A stretch of DNA of 64,000 nucleotides, taken from Chlamydomonas reinhardtii. Taxonomy: Eukaryota; Chlorophyta; Chlorophyceae; Chlamydomonadales; Chlamydomonadaceae. The position numbers were made by a program, and so were the translations under genes. Shown in pieces: positions 33,383 to 51,117 of the stretch. Location of the stretch: positions 1,668,781 to 1,732,780 of the forward strand of contig NC_057009.1 in NCBI RefSeq assembly GCF_000002595.2. Direction: 5' to 3'. Positions within the stretch are counted from its first letter, which is position 1; each line of letters starts with the position of its first letter. The notes below the pieces were generated by a model that did not search any database, was not told the DNA's origin, and saw nothing but the letters and a program-made list of their open reading frames with translations.

Positions 33383-36300
33383 TGGTGGGGGAACTGTAAC
33401 CAAGGGGCCATTTCACGATGATGCCTACGTCACACACGCGGAATCTCGTCGTGCTCCTGCTGTCACCTGTCTGCCAAGTCCCCCGCTGCAAGCACGCCGT
33501 AACATGCCGTGCACGCACCTGCAGGTTGGCCCGCAGCTCGTCCACCTCGCGCTCGCGCGCCGCGATGCGCCCCTCGCGCTCCGCCAGCAGCTTCTCGCGC
33601 GCCGCCAGCCGCCCCTCGCGGTCCTGCACGTCGCGCTCCAGCACCGACAGCGCGCGCTCCTCGCGCTCAATGGACGACACCGCCACGGAGCGGACCTGTG
33701 CATGGCGGGGTTGCGGCAAACGAATATCAAGGCATCGTGATGCTGGCGACGTTTGTGGCGCAAACAGGTGCAAGGCCTTAGCAACGCGGGCACCGGCGGC
33801 GCTAACGGCTATGCCACGCGGCCCGCGTGCACGGTATCCGTCTGTCACATTTGTGCTGTGGCGGCTGCGCCTTACCTTCTCGGTGAGCTGGGCCAGCAGC
33901 TCGGCGCTGAGCCGGTGCCGCGACACCACCTCCTTCTCCTCCGCAATGACCTGCAGCTGCTGCTTGATGGTGGCCTCCGCAATCTCCTTGTCCAGCATGC
34001 CGGCGCGACGGCCGCGGGCCTCGGCGGCGGCGATCTGGGTTGGGGTTGCGTGCAGGCACCGGAGAGGAGAAAGCGGTGTGGTAAGAGGCGTGCGCTTACG
34101 CAAATGTTTGTACAGTATTGTCTTGTGTTGCAGGTTGTGCATGTGCAACACCGCCGAACGCAACACGACGCACCTGCTCCGCCGCCGTGGTGCGGGCGCG
34201 CTGCATCTCCTCTGCCGCCATGATGCGCTGGGCCTCCAGCTCCGCCTGGGCCGGAGTGAAACGTGAAAAGCAACAAGAACACGTCAGACACATGTTCCAT
34301 GTGCATTGTTTGTGATTCCAAAAATGTATCGTGCAGAAACGCCCCGTGCAACTGCACGAACACACAAACGCACGCGGCACTGCGCCTGCTCCTATCATGG
34401 CCACCGCGTGCTCTGCACCCCAAGCACCCTTCCTCTCCCACTTTACGCCCTCCTCACCCTGTACTTGGCCAGCTCCTGCCCGTGCAGCACCGCTGCCTCC
34501 TCGTACTGCGTGCGCACGCGCGTCAGCCCCACACGCGCGTCCTCCAGCTCCAGCTTCAGCAGCGCGGCCTCCTTGATCGCGTTGGCCTGCAGACAGGAGA
34601 TAAAGAGATGGATCGCGAAACGCTTTGTCAAGGCCGCCACGCACATGCCTTCGCCCTTCTTATGGGTATCCGCAATCATCATGCGCAGATGCGAACACAA
34701 GCAAGCAGCAACCTCGATTACCCTGGTCCCGAGTCCCGACCACTGCCGGCGCTGCGTGGGTGCCTGCCCGCCGCCTCCCACTGGGCCCTCCATTCCCCAC
34801 TTCCCCTCCTTCCCACCTGCGTCTCTGCCAGCTCCGTCTTGCTGCGCGCGTCCAGCGTCACGAGCCGGCCCTCGCTCTCGCGCAGCGCGCTGTCGCGGCC
34901 CCTGAGCTCCGCCTCCAGGTTGAGCACACGGTCGCGCAGCGCCACCACCTCCTCCTTGGCGCGCCGCGACTCGCCCTCCTGCCGCCGCGCCTCGTCCGCC
35001 ACGCGCCGCGTCTCATCTACGGAGCGGCGCATGTCCTCTGACGCGCGGCGCAGCTCCGCCTCGTGCTGAGCCTTCAGTTCCGCCACCTGTTTTGCGTGGA
35101 GGCGTTGACGTAGTGACTACCGGTATCACGGTATGTTGTTGGGGATTCTGGTGGTAACCCATGCTGCGGTATGCTGCCCCCAGCTTATTAGCTGTCGCAT
35201 GGCGGGTACCCGTGCTATAGTTCAGCGCGCGGTCCCACCTGCTTGTTGAAGCCGGCGTTGGTGTCGGCTTGCACCTTCTCGTGCAGCAGCCGCATGTCCT
35301 CCAGCGCCTTGTAGTGCTGCTGCCGCGCGTCCTCCAGCGCCTTCATCTGCAGCACACGCGCATCCTCCACCGCCTGCACAAGGCGCGTCGCAGGGGATCG
35401 CGGCAAGTGGCATCCAATAACGATTCCGCACTGCCCAAGAGGCCAAGACGCGCCAAGACGACACCGCACAGCCGCAGTCAAGCACCTAGCACACACGTCT
35501 CATGCCCCTGTGCGCCCATCCTGACCGTATACACACCTTGTCGCGCTGCGTCCGTGCCTCCGCCAGCTGCTTCTCCAGCTGCAGCCGCTGCTCGTCCGCC
35601 TGCTTCTCCAAGCGCCGCCGCTGCTCATCGCCCTGCCGCTCCTGCCCCGACAGCGCATCCTCCATTTGCCTGCGGTGCGCAGCCCGCGCCTCCTCCATCT
35701 CCTTCTGCGCCGCCGCCTTGGCCTCGGCGATCTGCTTCTCAGCAGCGGCCTTCGCCTCATCTACCTGCTTGTGGCTGGTGGTATGGGCCTCGGCAACGCG
35801 CTTGTCTGCATCGGCGCGCAGCTCGTCCAGCTGCTTGTCGTAGTTCTGGCGTGTCTCCAGCATCTGCTTCGTCATCTTCTCCAGCTCCTCCTGTGTGGTG
35901 AGCGACATACATGGAGTTCAACACGCGCAGCCGCTCATAGCTGAGTTTCGTTTTTAGTATCGCCCGGGCAACTATACGGCAAGCAGCGCCAGAGCGCTAA
36001 TGCACGCCCCTTGCAGCTGCCACCGCACCTGCAGTCCCTTCACTAGAGTCTCCTTGATGGACTCCATGGGCGCACGCGAGCCCAGCGAGATTTCGCCCGG
36101 CGAGTGCGTGGACGCGCCCGAGCCAGGGATAGCCAAGCTGCCCGCAACGTTGAGCACCGCGGGGTGGATCGCCACCATTCCCGGCTGCTGCTGCTGCTGG
36201 TGGTGCTGCATCGGCGGCGCCGGCATGGCCTGCGTCACGGCCACCGCAGCTGGCGCACCTGGCGGCAAAGCGAAGGCGGTGGGCGAGCCTGCGGGTGGTG

Positions 36301-39300
36301 GCGCGGCCGCGGCGGCCGGGGCTGGCGCTGGCGCGTAGTGCTGCTGCACCGGCGGACTGTGAAGCTGCTGCACGCCCGGAGGCGGGTACGCGCCGTGTGA
36401 AGGCTCCGGCGAGGGTGCGGAGGGCGGCGTCGAGGAAGGCTCAGGCGAGAGTCGCTGCACGCCAGGAGGCAGTCCGCCAGTGGCGGAGGCCCGATGGACT
36501 CCCGGGGGCAAGCCTGGCTGCGGCCCCAGCGAGGTCACGCCCGGCGGCAACCCAGGCTGCCCGCCCATTGCCGTGACGCCAGGCGGCAACCCAGGCTGCC
36601 CGCCGATTGCCGTGACGCCAGGTGGCAACCCAGGCTGCCCGCCCATTGCCGTGACGCCAGGCGGCAGCCCACTACCATACGCGCCAGCGGAGCCGCCGCC
36701 TGACAGCTGCGACGCCACTGACATGCCCGAGCGCTCCGGCATGACACCTGGCCCGCCGCCCAGGCTCAGGCCGCTGGGCTGAGAGCCGACGCTGAGCGGG
36801 TAGGACGGCTCCGGATGCAGCACCTGGGCCCCGGGGGCCGACGACTGCAGCAGCGGCCCTGGACCAGGCACCATGCCCGTGTTTAGGGCGCCACCTGTGA
36901 CGGCCGCCGCGCCCATCTCCGGTACGGAAGCGGTAACGCGGCTGTCATAGCCGCCTGTGTCACGGCCCAGGGGTGAGGGCCCGGTGGCCCGCTGTGAGGC
37001 GAGGGCGTGTACGGAGCCGCCGGCCTGTGGCTTGCGAGCGCTGGGTGTGGGCACCGCAGGCGAGGTCGCCTTGTCCGGTAGCGGCAGGTCCTGCAAGGTA
37101 AACACAGGTGATTAAAACATGTGTGATGGTGGCGATGAAAACAGGTATGATTCCATCAAAGACAGCGTGTCAGTGTTACGCGGCATACTGTTGCAAAGCA
37201 CGTGGAGAAGGGCACTCACGTCATCGGAGGAATCGGCGGAGAGACCCAGATCAACGCCACCGCGTGGGAAGCCGCCTGCGGAGCTGGCGGTGGCGGGTGT
37301 GCTGCCGGCGCCGTAGTGCTGTCGCTGCGGTGAGGCGCTGGCGGGCGACGGCACCACCACCGACAGCGGGTCCGCGGAGGCGGCAGCCGAGGTCGGCGGA
37401 GCTGCAGGCAGATGACATGGCAAGGGCATTGGAAGGTCAGGAGAGGGGCTACCGGTACCAGCTGTGGAGCAGAGCCTAAAGCAAAAGAGGATATGTAGAC
37501 TTACGCGGCGCGGCCTGGCCGGGAAAGCGGATGGGCCCACTGCCGAGCATTTGCTGCCGGCGGGCGGTGGCTGCCGCCATGGCTGCGGCCACACGCTCCC
37601 GCTCCTCATCCTCCTTGGTCTGTCGGGCAGAAGGCACATTGTTTGCACCGTTTGAACACACGAGACAGCCATGACCAAATAGCTTGCGTGGCGTGTCCGG
37701 TCAGTCCTGGTCACCAGTCATGCAACCCATCGTCCCATCCCAATGATGGAAGCGGACGTCCCCAAACTACCTTGGGCTTGGGCGGCAGGCCGGCGGCAGA
37801 TCCAGGCCTGGTCCCAGACAGGGGTGTGCCTGAGAAGGAAGCCATGGGCGACGCATCCGTGCTGCCTGTCGCACTTCCCAGCTGCCGACGTGGCCGCGGC
37901 GCTCCCGGCCCTCCCGGGTTATAGCCCGAGCCCATAAGCCCACTGCCCGCAGTGCTGCTGGCGTCCGTGCTGCCGCCCAGACCACCGCCTGTGGCGCCAC
38001 CAGCACCGCCGAGTCCAGACAGGGCACCGCTGCTTCCAAATATGCCGGAGCCGCCGACACCGCCCAGGCCGCCTGCCGGCCGGCCGCGCGCGCCAAAGGA
38101 GGGCGTGTAGCCGCCCATGCTCGGCTCATCATCGTCATTACCGTCTTCATCTGCATGGGTACGAAACGCCGGGTCTGCGTTCGGCTCTGGACGCACAATG
38201 CAGGTTGGCAAGCAGTCGCCGCTAAGAGCGTTGGAGCGCTCGCACCTTTCTTGCCGTATGTGGTATGCTGTAGCCGCGAGCGGCCGGGCGCCTCAGAGCT
38301 GGGCGTGTAGCCAGTGCTGGGAGTGGGGCTGGGCGCTGATACCGCCACTGGCGGCGGTGGGGGCGGCGGCGGGGGCGCGGTGTTGCTGTCGTCAGGCAAC
38401 AGGTTGTCATCCATCTCCCAGCTATCCTCCTTCTCGGGCGCCTTGGCGGCGGGAGGCGGCGCAGCGGCGGCGGCGCGCCGCCCTGTTGCGGGGCCGCCGC
38501 TGGGGCTGCTGAAAGAGCTGACGCTGGCATCTGCAGGGAGAACAGGCGGCACGCAGACACTTCACCATCCGCCCAAATTCATGTAAGTCAGTGCCGTCGT
38601 CCGGTATAGCGCTGCACCGCCTGTAATACCACCGCTCAACACTCTCGCCATGAGGATGGCTCGCACTCACTTTTGCTGCCCAACGCAGGTGAGCCCAGGC
38701 CTGGGAGGTCGTCTCCATCCAGCTCCATGCCACCACCCCGCACAGGCGGCGGGGGAGGAGCCTGCGTCAGCGTACAAGCTTCGAGCTCAGCTCAAAGAAC
38801 ATGCGGTGTCCTGCCATATCCTGCTCAAAGTGCTGCTTGCGGGCGTGAGAGCGCCGGACGCTACGTCATGCCATACGGCTTCGGTGCGACCTCGGCCCTA
38901 CACACCTGCTCGCTGCCGCCACGGCCCATCAGCGAAGTGACTGACGGGCCAGTTTCCCCGGCGTTCCGCCGCCCCAGACCGACGGCTGTGCCCGAATCTG
39001 CGCAAGCAGCAAAGTGTAAGAGAACCACCTTGCGTAACACACGCGCACAGAGCCCATCCCATGGTTGCCCACTCGGCCCCATCGCGAAAGGCAGCTGATG
39101 CGCATCCAGTGGCACACGCACGCACCCGCACTACGTGATGGGGCATCTCCGAAATCATCACCAAAGCCTCCCGCCGACCTGGGCACGCTGCTACTGCGGC
39201 CTATGGCACTCGCAATGCCCGGTGGCACGCGCCCGCCAATTGGGCCACCTGGGCAGGGCAAGGGTATGGCGAGTAGGGGGTCAGCGGATTGCGTGTTCAG

Positions 39301-41033
39301 AGCCTTGCAAGGTGCGTTGAGAGTTGCCTGGAGTCCCAAGCAGTGCGACTGTAACGAAGTATCCCCAAGTGGAACGAAGTATCCCCAAGGGGAACGAAGT
39401 ATCCCCAAGGGCGAACAAGCACCAGCTGGGCTGGTTGCAACTGTAACATACATTATGATAACGCAGTAAATGGACTCACTGGGCTCCGGAGACGTGGACG
39501 GCCGCGAGTGCTCCGGCGTGGGGTCACGCGAGGCCTCCGGGGACAGATCCGGACCCGACATGGATTGTGCCGTCGCACCCGCGCGGCGGCCCGCACGTGG
39601 GCCAGGCGCAGGCTTGCTGCAGTCACACAAAAGACAAGCCCGGTCAGCGGCGGCGCCCTCCGTCAACATACAGTATACGGTAATGCCGCGTAGTCCCAAG
39701 TAGTGTTGCTTGCTATGTGTGCCCTCTCATCCTAGACCCATACCGCCTGCCGGTGCCCTCCCTAGCACACACGCACTTATGGACCCCGTCCCGTCAGCAA
39801 TGTTTCATAACTCGAGGCATTCACCAGCAGCAGTAGCGGCCGCAGCAGCAGGGGGTCTCACCTTCCCGCGCCACCGAAGAGGTCCAGGCCCAGGTCGGCA
39901 GTGATGGGCGGCGGCTCATCCTTCATCATCCCGAAGATGTCATCCGCCTTTGGCCCAGACGGCCGGGACGGCGTGGCCAACGTGCTACGCCCTAGCGTAC
40001 TGCTGCGTGTGGAAGGCTCCTCGGCCTTCTTACCGCTGAAGACGCTGTCCGGGTTGAGGGAAGATAGGAAGTCGTCGTCGTCGCCGAACATGCCCTTGCC
40101 CCCGCCCGACTTGCTGGCCGCCCCCGAGGTGCCACTTCGCGGCGGCGAATCGTCATCCCACTTGAAAGCAGGGTTGTTTGCGGAAGGTCTGGAGCTGCTT
40201 GCCCCGCCGCCGCCGAATGGGTCCTGCGGAGGATAGGTAATGGTGGCGCGGTAAAGTGTGCCGCAGCCTGGTGACGCGCGAGGGAAGGGGCACATCGAAC
40301 AGGGCTAGGACCCTACCTTGGCTTTGGGCTTCCAGCCATCGTCGTCATCATCATCATCACCGAATGGAGACTTCGAGGCCTTGCCAGCCCCTGTACGCAC
40401 GATGGGTTGATGACAGGGGTTTCAGAGGTACGGCTGAGGAACTTGCTGTGACCACCCGCAGACACTTAGCCCGTATATCCCCCGCTCCCTTGGCTCCTGG
40501 CCCTGAAAATCCTATCCCTCCACGCACCCTTCTTATCGGGCGCAAAAGACACCGTCTTCTTCATAGACCCCGCCTTTGGGAACAGGTCCTCGTCGTCGTC
40601 AAAACGAGCCGTGGGTGGGTTGGGGGTGGACTTGCGCACGCTGGACTTGGAAGACGAGCCCATACCAGATGATTTAGCCGCCGACGGCTGTATGAGGCAT
40701 TGAGATTTGTCAAGAGTGTTCTGCTCAGGTTGCCAGACAAACCGAGAGTGCCCGGTGCACAAATGCGAGGTGACATTTCTGCCCGAGCCCCAACCTGTTC
40801 AGCCAGTTACTTACAGTTTTGGACGACAGTGGTCCCATGAAGTCATCATCATCGTCGCCGAGGGTCACCTTCTGCAGAGCGAGCCAGCAATTTTGGTCAA
40901 AGACCCAACCCCGACCCACCTCCCCTCAACACCGTTTGCTTACCGGCTTGTTCGCAGATAATGAAGGAGCTCCCGACAAGCTTGAAAGCACAGCTCCACC
41001 GCCTACACGCAAGTTCGCGAGGCGCCCGTCCAT
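29078..41033 (-). CDS. FBF1: Giant coiled-coil protein, candidate FBF1 (ciliary transition fibre)
   Basis: I can join 31 exons in phase, ~2,410 residues. Exon starts: 41033, 40871, 40687, 40390, 40223, 39616, 39248, 38997, 38761, 38530, 38150, 37619, 37401, 37090, 35890, 35373, 35086, 34586, 34245, 34034, 33695, 33331, 33004, 32632, 32243, 32009, 31701, 31360, 30913, 30175, 29272. The N-terminal third is disordered with acidic LFG/DDIF patches (GDDDDDFMGPL, FDDDEDLFPKAGS, KADDIFGMMKDEP), as in FBF1. Exon 14 is Pro/Gly-rich with a 13-residue repeat. Residues ~1070-1815 are continuous coiled coil; MERRMLEEAREARRREREDL with ERRRLATEYSE resembles human FBF1. The last ~600 residues are low-complexity. 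FBF1 anchors at transition fibres and gates IFT entry. It is about twice the length of the human protein. Exon 7's end (39126 or 39135) is uncertain. Confidence 0.72.
36500..36670 (-). repeat. 39-bp tandem repeat in FBF1 exon 14
   Basis: Four near-identical 39-bp units code for GLPPGVTAMGGQP and variants (TAI, TSLGP); weaker GLPPGV units continue to ~36440. In-frame length keeps the reading frame when copy number changes. Confidence 0.9.
39353..39412. repeat. 20-bp tandem repeat in FBF1 intron 6
   Basis: Three units of AACGAAGTATCCCCAAG plus three variable bases, at 39353, 39373 and 39393, in the intron between the exons at 39616-39480 and 39248-39126. Confidence 0.9.
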
Positions 41034-42365
41034 TGACCCTTGCTACACGGGCCCCGGTGCTGCGCGCAAAGCCCCAATAGCGTGACACAATATAGTACCT
41101 CCAGTATCTGCCATAGCACGCCGCCCTCCGGGCGGCGGGGCACCCGACAACGACGCTAAACTCATCGTTCACGCTCGCTAGCAGGTCAGGGTAAGCAAAT
41201 GTCAGAGTGCATGTTGGAATTGGCCATGTGGTATAATAATATAACATTACACTTGCAAGCGCACGCGGCCGTCTGGTGCTCCAACGCCGGCAACGGTCAT
41301 GCGACACGCTTTTGGCTCGGTGTTCTGAGATTCCCGCAGGAATGCCTGGCAAAATCTTGTCACAACAGCGGTAACAGCTCAAATGGAGACCAAGCAGGGT
41401 GGTGCATTCCCGGGCCCTGAGGGTGACCTGGGGTGACCTTTCGGGCGCGCAGGCCGTTCGAGTGCGGCCGTGCGGGTGCGCCCCTGGCCCTCCCACAGTC
41501 CTACATCTCACACGGCCGCACACCCGAGCCCCCCTGCCCCATCAACAACAGCGCGCACTTCAAGGCATCCTCTCCAAGAGCGGCTGGTAAGGTCCTGCTA
41601 GCCCACATGGTGGTCTGTCAAGGCACAGGGTGAGGCAAGGTGCCAGACTGCCAGCCGCCGGCGCCTTGCAGGCGTGCAGCGGCAGCTGTCTACCGCCGGT
41701 GCATTAGCCCGCGCACACAGTGATGAGTGCTCTCCTCGGCCCGGATGTGGGGCATGCCTTGGCTGTTGACCCAATCTTGAGAAGCTGGAAAACACTGGCC
41801 CGCCCACCCATGTCACATGCTGAGTCCAGAAGCTGTCAATCCGTGGCACAGACACGCTGCTAGCCGGCTGCTACGCCGTGCCGGTCACTGCAAGCCCTTG
41901 TCCCATCCCCACACGTTGACATGACAGATGTGAAGCGCATAGCGTTACAGGCCGTCCCAAGCGTCCTGGACTTGGGCTTTAGCAATTATGTACACGGTTG
42001 GTGTCCGGCACGCGCACGCAGCAATGGCTGCGTTGGTACTATTCCGCACTCAGTCAACAGTCAATATGATTGTCCGTGTAGGAGTCCACACCCGAGCAAA
42101 AAACGGTCAGGAGCATCACAAACACCGCTCTGTAACACAAGTCACGTCCACACAGCAGTATGGTGCAGTGTGGAGTACATGCGCAGTGACAGCGGCTGTC
42201 ACGCAGCGTCCAAAGCAGTCGTAGCGTTAGAAGCGAAGAATTCAGTTAGCGGTACATACGGGTACAAGTAGAGCCCACAAAATGCCACCTACGGATAGCT
42301 AGCCTCCGTACAGACTAGCGACCCTTGCCATGCCCACGCAAGATTCCGCTGCTTGTGGTCGCAGT
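41034..42365. other. Interval between HMG-box and FBF1 genes
   Basis: Holds the FBF1 promoter and the HMG-box 3'UTR. No further gene recognised; open frames are short or lack features. Confidence 0.5.
41945..41949 (-). terminator. Candidate poly(A) signal, HMG-box gene
   Basis: TGTAA on the minus strand, about 420 nt after the stop at 42366. Confidence 0.45.
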
Positions 42366-44203
42366 TTACTCATCGTCATCACCATCATCGTCCTCGTCGT
42401 CGTCATCACCATCGTCATCGGCCTCAGGCTCGTCCTCCTCCTCCTCCTCCTTAGCCTTCTTCTTGGGCGCAGCCTGTAGAGACGGCACGTTGCATACAAC
42501 AGTCAAGCCGGCTGATATGGCATCTGTCGCTTACAGAGAACCCACTGCCGCATGTTCAAATCCAAAGAATCAGCAGCATCAACTGCAGGTATGTCAGATG
42601 GGGCACGAGCAGACGCAGGCATAGCCCAGGCACGCACCTTCTCCTTCTTGGCCGCGGGCTTCTTGGAGGCACCCGACGAGCCGCCGTAAGACTCCATCTC
42701 CTTCTGGTAGCGCTCCTTGTCCTTAGCCGCCTTCTCATCGTACTCCTTCTTGTCGTCAGCGGACAGGCCCTTCCACTTCTCGCCGATCACCTTGCCGACC
42801 TCGCCGAAGGCAATGCCTGCAGAACAGAGGCAAGTTGAAGGTCAGAACCTCAAGTGATGGCGAAGGCATCTGCAGGTGCCCCATGCGGCCATGCGCAAAC
42901 CCAGTGCAACATGACACGGGCTGCAAGCCGAAGTGAACTGGCTGAAAATGGTGCATGTGACGCAAGTACCAAAGCTGACGTTGCTCTAGTTTTTCACGGT
43001 TTGCAAGGGTAAGTGATCCATGGGACTCACCAGGGTTCTCGGACTTCACGCTCTCACGGATGGCGTTCGAGAAGTACATGAAGGAAGTGAGGGGCTTCTT
43101 GGGGGCGTTGGGGTCCTGAAGGGACAGCATGAGCGGACAACAGTCAGGAGAGATGGTCACCTAGCCCACCCCTGACGGCTAGCGGCCTGAAAGCTAACTG
43201 CTGAATTGATTAATGCACACGCCATGCATCATGCCGACACCACCCATGAATGCTCAGCATGCATACCTTGGCCTTCTTCTCCTTCTTGGCGGGCGCCTTC
43301 TTGGCGGGCTTCTCCTTGGGGGGAGCTGTGGGGAAGGAGGTACAGGGCCGGTGATGGAGCGTGTCAGAGTCATTCAAAGCACATGATGACAGGGCGTGGG
43401 ACTCATTAGGAAGAAGGGGGACCGGTTGTGGATGTTGCTGTAGACCACAAGTGACGTGGGGATACAAATGAGACAGCCAGGCCGCTGACGCACTCACCCT
43501 TGGCAGCCTTCTTGGCGGGGGGCTCGGCCTTGCCCTCAGTCTCCTTCCGCTTGCCCTTGGGCTCTGCAGTCAACAAGGCAAATGCAGGAGTCAAATAAAG
43601 CCGGCGAACTCAACTGGAGTGCGTTTGAATTCTAGGGAGCGCTGCAAGCGGCAAATCGTTTGAATGCATGTCGGGTGGCCTTGTGTGCTTGACTGAGCGC
43701 ACTGGCCTGGCCGCCATACTAGTGCGGTCAGTAGATCAAAATGTCGAGCTACCAGCCTGCTTAGACGCGGTCAACGGGAGGGGCCTGGGCATCGCGAGGG
43801 ATAACTTCCCGGGCCGGCACCACTCGAAACAGCATGCTTAATAACGTCTGTATGCAGTGCAGAAGAGTGCTGAAGCCCACATACGGAGGACCCACCGGGT
43901 CCGTGTCCCGCTAGCGCGAGCCTAGGTCGCCGAGCCAGAGGCAATGGGCGGGTGCGCGGCCAGGACTGCCCCCGGAAGCCCGCAGCCGACCGCAACGAGG
44001 CCCACACGAGTATACTGTTGGTTCTAAAGCGCCCCAGCTGAACGGCTAGTACCGCATGGACGCGGGCCTCCGCCCAGAGGAGCCGCCTAGTCCCGCCTCG
44101 CCTTGGCCCCAGCCCAGCCCCAGCCCAGCGCGCAGGCGGACGGGAGCGGTCCCAACTGACCTGCGGCCTTCTTCTCCTTGGTGGCAGCCTTGTCACCAGC
44201 CAT
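42366..44203 (-). CDS. HMG-box (HMGB-type) chromatin protein with acidic tail
   Basis: Six exons: 44203-44161, 43563-43498, 43325-43267, 43115-43031, 42816-42638, 42473-42366; 179 residues, phases closing. Residues 1-56 are Lys/Ala/Pro-rich, with KPAKKAPAKKEKKAK, resembling a histone-H1-like basic tail. A single HMG box spans ~57-125: DPNAPKKPLTSFMYFSNAIR, then GEKWKGLSADDKKEYDEKAA and KDKERYQKEMESY. The C-terminus is a long run of Asp and Glu. HMGB proteins bind and bend DNA without sequence specificity in the nucleus, and the acidic tail modulates binding. The single box, basic N-tail and acidic C-tail match plant HMGB proteins. Confidence 0.95.
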
Positions 44204-46423
44204 CTTTAGAAGCTTTGAAAAGTTGGAAACGAGGTCCCGAGTTGGAGAATGCTGTTCGCGCGGTGCCGGAAGTGGTCACAGCAAGTCGGTGTGAGTGCAG
44301 CCTATTGTAAGTATGACAGATGTCAAGGCCAGGAAGCTTTTATGCGGGGCCATGAATCACGGCACCCCCATTCGTTCAAAGTTCAGAGTTTGAACCTCAT
44401 CGCAGAAGCGCCCCTTTGACTACCAGGCCTCCATAAGGTTATCTCTGCACGACTAGAGCCATAGTGACAGCTTGGAAGGGCGCAGTCGGACGTGAAAATA
44501 GGCCCCTTGGAAGACTCGGAGATCATGCTCGCAAAGTCGTCGACGCGACGCTTACGGGTCGCTGACGACGCTTGGCACGGCGTATGTATGCCACACACAT
44601 TGCTCCGCATCCGTTCGCGGGGCAGTTCGGGTCCCGGTGGAGCAGGGTCGACTTGAAATGCCCCGAAATGTGACCTGCCCTGCTTCTCGTTGCATATATG
44701 CGAACGGCTTGCAAGTTGACGGGCCCCTGAGATGGCGCGAGCGTGTAGGTCGATAAGGGGCCGGAGTTTGACCGCAACGACCTTGGGTGGTTCGGGTGGT
44801 TGCCATAGAAAGACACCGTCCCCTCTGCAGCCGCCCAGCGGAAGAACACAGACTCAAAAGGGAGGGGGGCGGGAGCTTGGGGGGTAGCAGACGCCTTGTG
44901 TCCCCTATCCGTGCGCACCCGCCGCAGCGGTCGGGACCTGCATACTCTTAATTAGCAAGCCGTGTGTGGTGCGCCTGGCCACGCGCCTGGCTGCATTCCC
45001 CACTGCGGCCATGCGTACTGCCAGGCGCATATGGCGGGGCACGCGCCCGGACATGCCCGCATCTCGTGCTGCGCGTGCTGGCCTGCTTTCATTCTGCCTG
45101 CTTTGAGCGTTTGAGGCACATGCTGTCAAGGGCGTCCTCCATGCACGCCGTTGTGGAGCCACGCCATTCCCCATGGCCTTACCGTACCCGCGTGCTTACG
45201 AGCCGAGCAACCTACGTGCGGTGAAGCAGCGCGTGGCAAAGCAGCACGGCATGATCCCGCCTCACAAGCTCGCACGCCTCCGCCACGACTGGACAGGTCC
45301 CAGCGGCAGACGGCGGCAGGCGTGTGGCAGCCTTGCAGGCGTGCAGGGTGCGCACTGGTGCGCTGGGTGCCAGCGGCGGTGGTCTACCCCTGGAGATGCA
45401 ACGCCCTGATCAAGCTACCAGGCCACCCCCCGCCCCCGCGCGCTCAGGGCCCGGCCAAATTGCGGCTGTCCAACCATGGCAATTTGAGAGCTGGGCGAAA
45501 GCAAGGAAGCGCTTAGTGGCTTCACCTGCCCCATCGACCCTGTCCCATCACACTCTTGCAAGAGCTCACGAGTTGCGGCCCTGCCAGAGGGCCTCGCCAC
45601 CACGTCCTGCGGGCTCCACAAGGCTGTCCGGCCCGTCCATGCCCCAGCCGTGGGACCTCCGTGAGTCCGTGGCTTTCGCCGGCGCGGCAGGCGCCCCCAT
45701 ACCCGTACGCCAACAACAACGTGCTGCCAATGTGCCTGCCTTGGCGACAGCTAGGGACACCAGTGTACCAGCCTCCGTCTGCACCGGGGTGTGGTGGCAA
45801 CACGACTGCATGAGCCCGCTTGTCTTCTTCCCGGCCAAGCACATCGGGGTCAGAGGCGGCCCGTGGCCGTGGGCAGGCGTGGGCAGTGTCAGCGGCGATC
45901 GGGTAGGGAGGCCAGGGAGCGGCTCTGTGTGAACCCAATCTTTTACTTGCGCGCTCGCACGCAGTTTGCCATTTCAGCCTGGCCTCCCACACCTGCCAAG
46001 CATGCACCGGTGCCGGATCCTCCTCCGCCGCACTTCCTTCCTTACAAGCCTAACCCGGCATTTCACGGCTTGACCGCTACTCATGTCACCATCGCTCAAC
46101 ACAAATCAATACGCGGGTTGCACCCCATGGTTCAAAAATTGCATGACTGGACCCGTCTGCTGCGCCAGAGTCACTGCTCGCTCTCGTCAAAACTGCGTCC
46201 TAAACAGCACTGCTGCTGCACCTGCCTGCTGCATGCGCCTTGGCTTCCATGCGTGCGCTGAAGGTGCACGCTGAACGCTCCCTGCTGCCTAACTTCACTG
46301 TACCTAGCTAACCGCCACCTGCCTCGGCGGCATCACCTCTCACCAGTACGTGGCTCACCAGAACTCTATAAACTCTTCAGTATGCAACTCAACACTCCCG
46401 TCAATGCTCGCGCCCGCGGCCGT
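44204..46423. other. 2.2-kb gene-poor interval
   Basis: Contains the HMG-box promoter at its left and the 3'UTR of the thioredoxin-fold gene at its right. Overlapping open frames exist on both strands around 45320-46000 but none has a known domain, and both strands being open is a GC effect. Confidence 0.5.
46042..46046 (-). terminator. Candidate poly(A) signal, thioredoxin-fold gene
   Basis: TGTAA on the minus strand, about 380 nt after the stop at 46424. Confidence 0.45.
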
Positions 46424-50828
<4,405 letters not shown>

Positions 50829-51117
50829 TTTGGCTTGATGATAAGAGTTATAATAGTATACACTATTGAAAACGACTGTGCATAGCCTTGCTGGTCACTT
50901 CCTGCCGATATTGGCGAATGATCCAGTCGCTGGAACCAGGCTCCATCGATTCTTCCACGCGCTGGGGAGTTCTCCCGCTAACGTTGCAGACTTCTACATT
51001 GCTGAAACTACCTACGACTAGTCTTGCGCGACTGCACTAAATACCAGGCCACCTGTCGCTCGAACAGCCGCGCGGAATGGACGTATTGTAAACCTGTGGA
51101 CTTGAACAATTTGCGCC
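50829..51117. promoter_or_regulatory. Shared divergent promoter interval, thioredoxin-fold / AUG7
   Basis: Only 289 bp between two outward-facing start codons, the tightest pair here. AT-rich next to the left gene (TTATAATAGTATACACTA). Confidence 0.55.

Noticed and set aside
44600-44650. Possible tRNA T-arm (GTTCGGGTCCCGG)
   Set aside because: No matching acceptor stem or anticodon arm within 80 bp upstream.
45324-46007. Overlapping ~160-200-codon frames on both strands
   Set aside because: Both strands are open because of GC content; no domain, splice logic or targeting signal.
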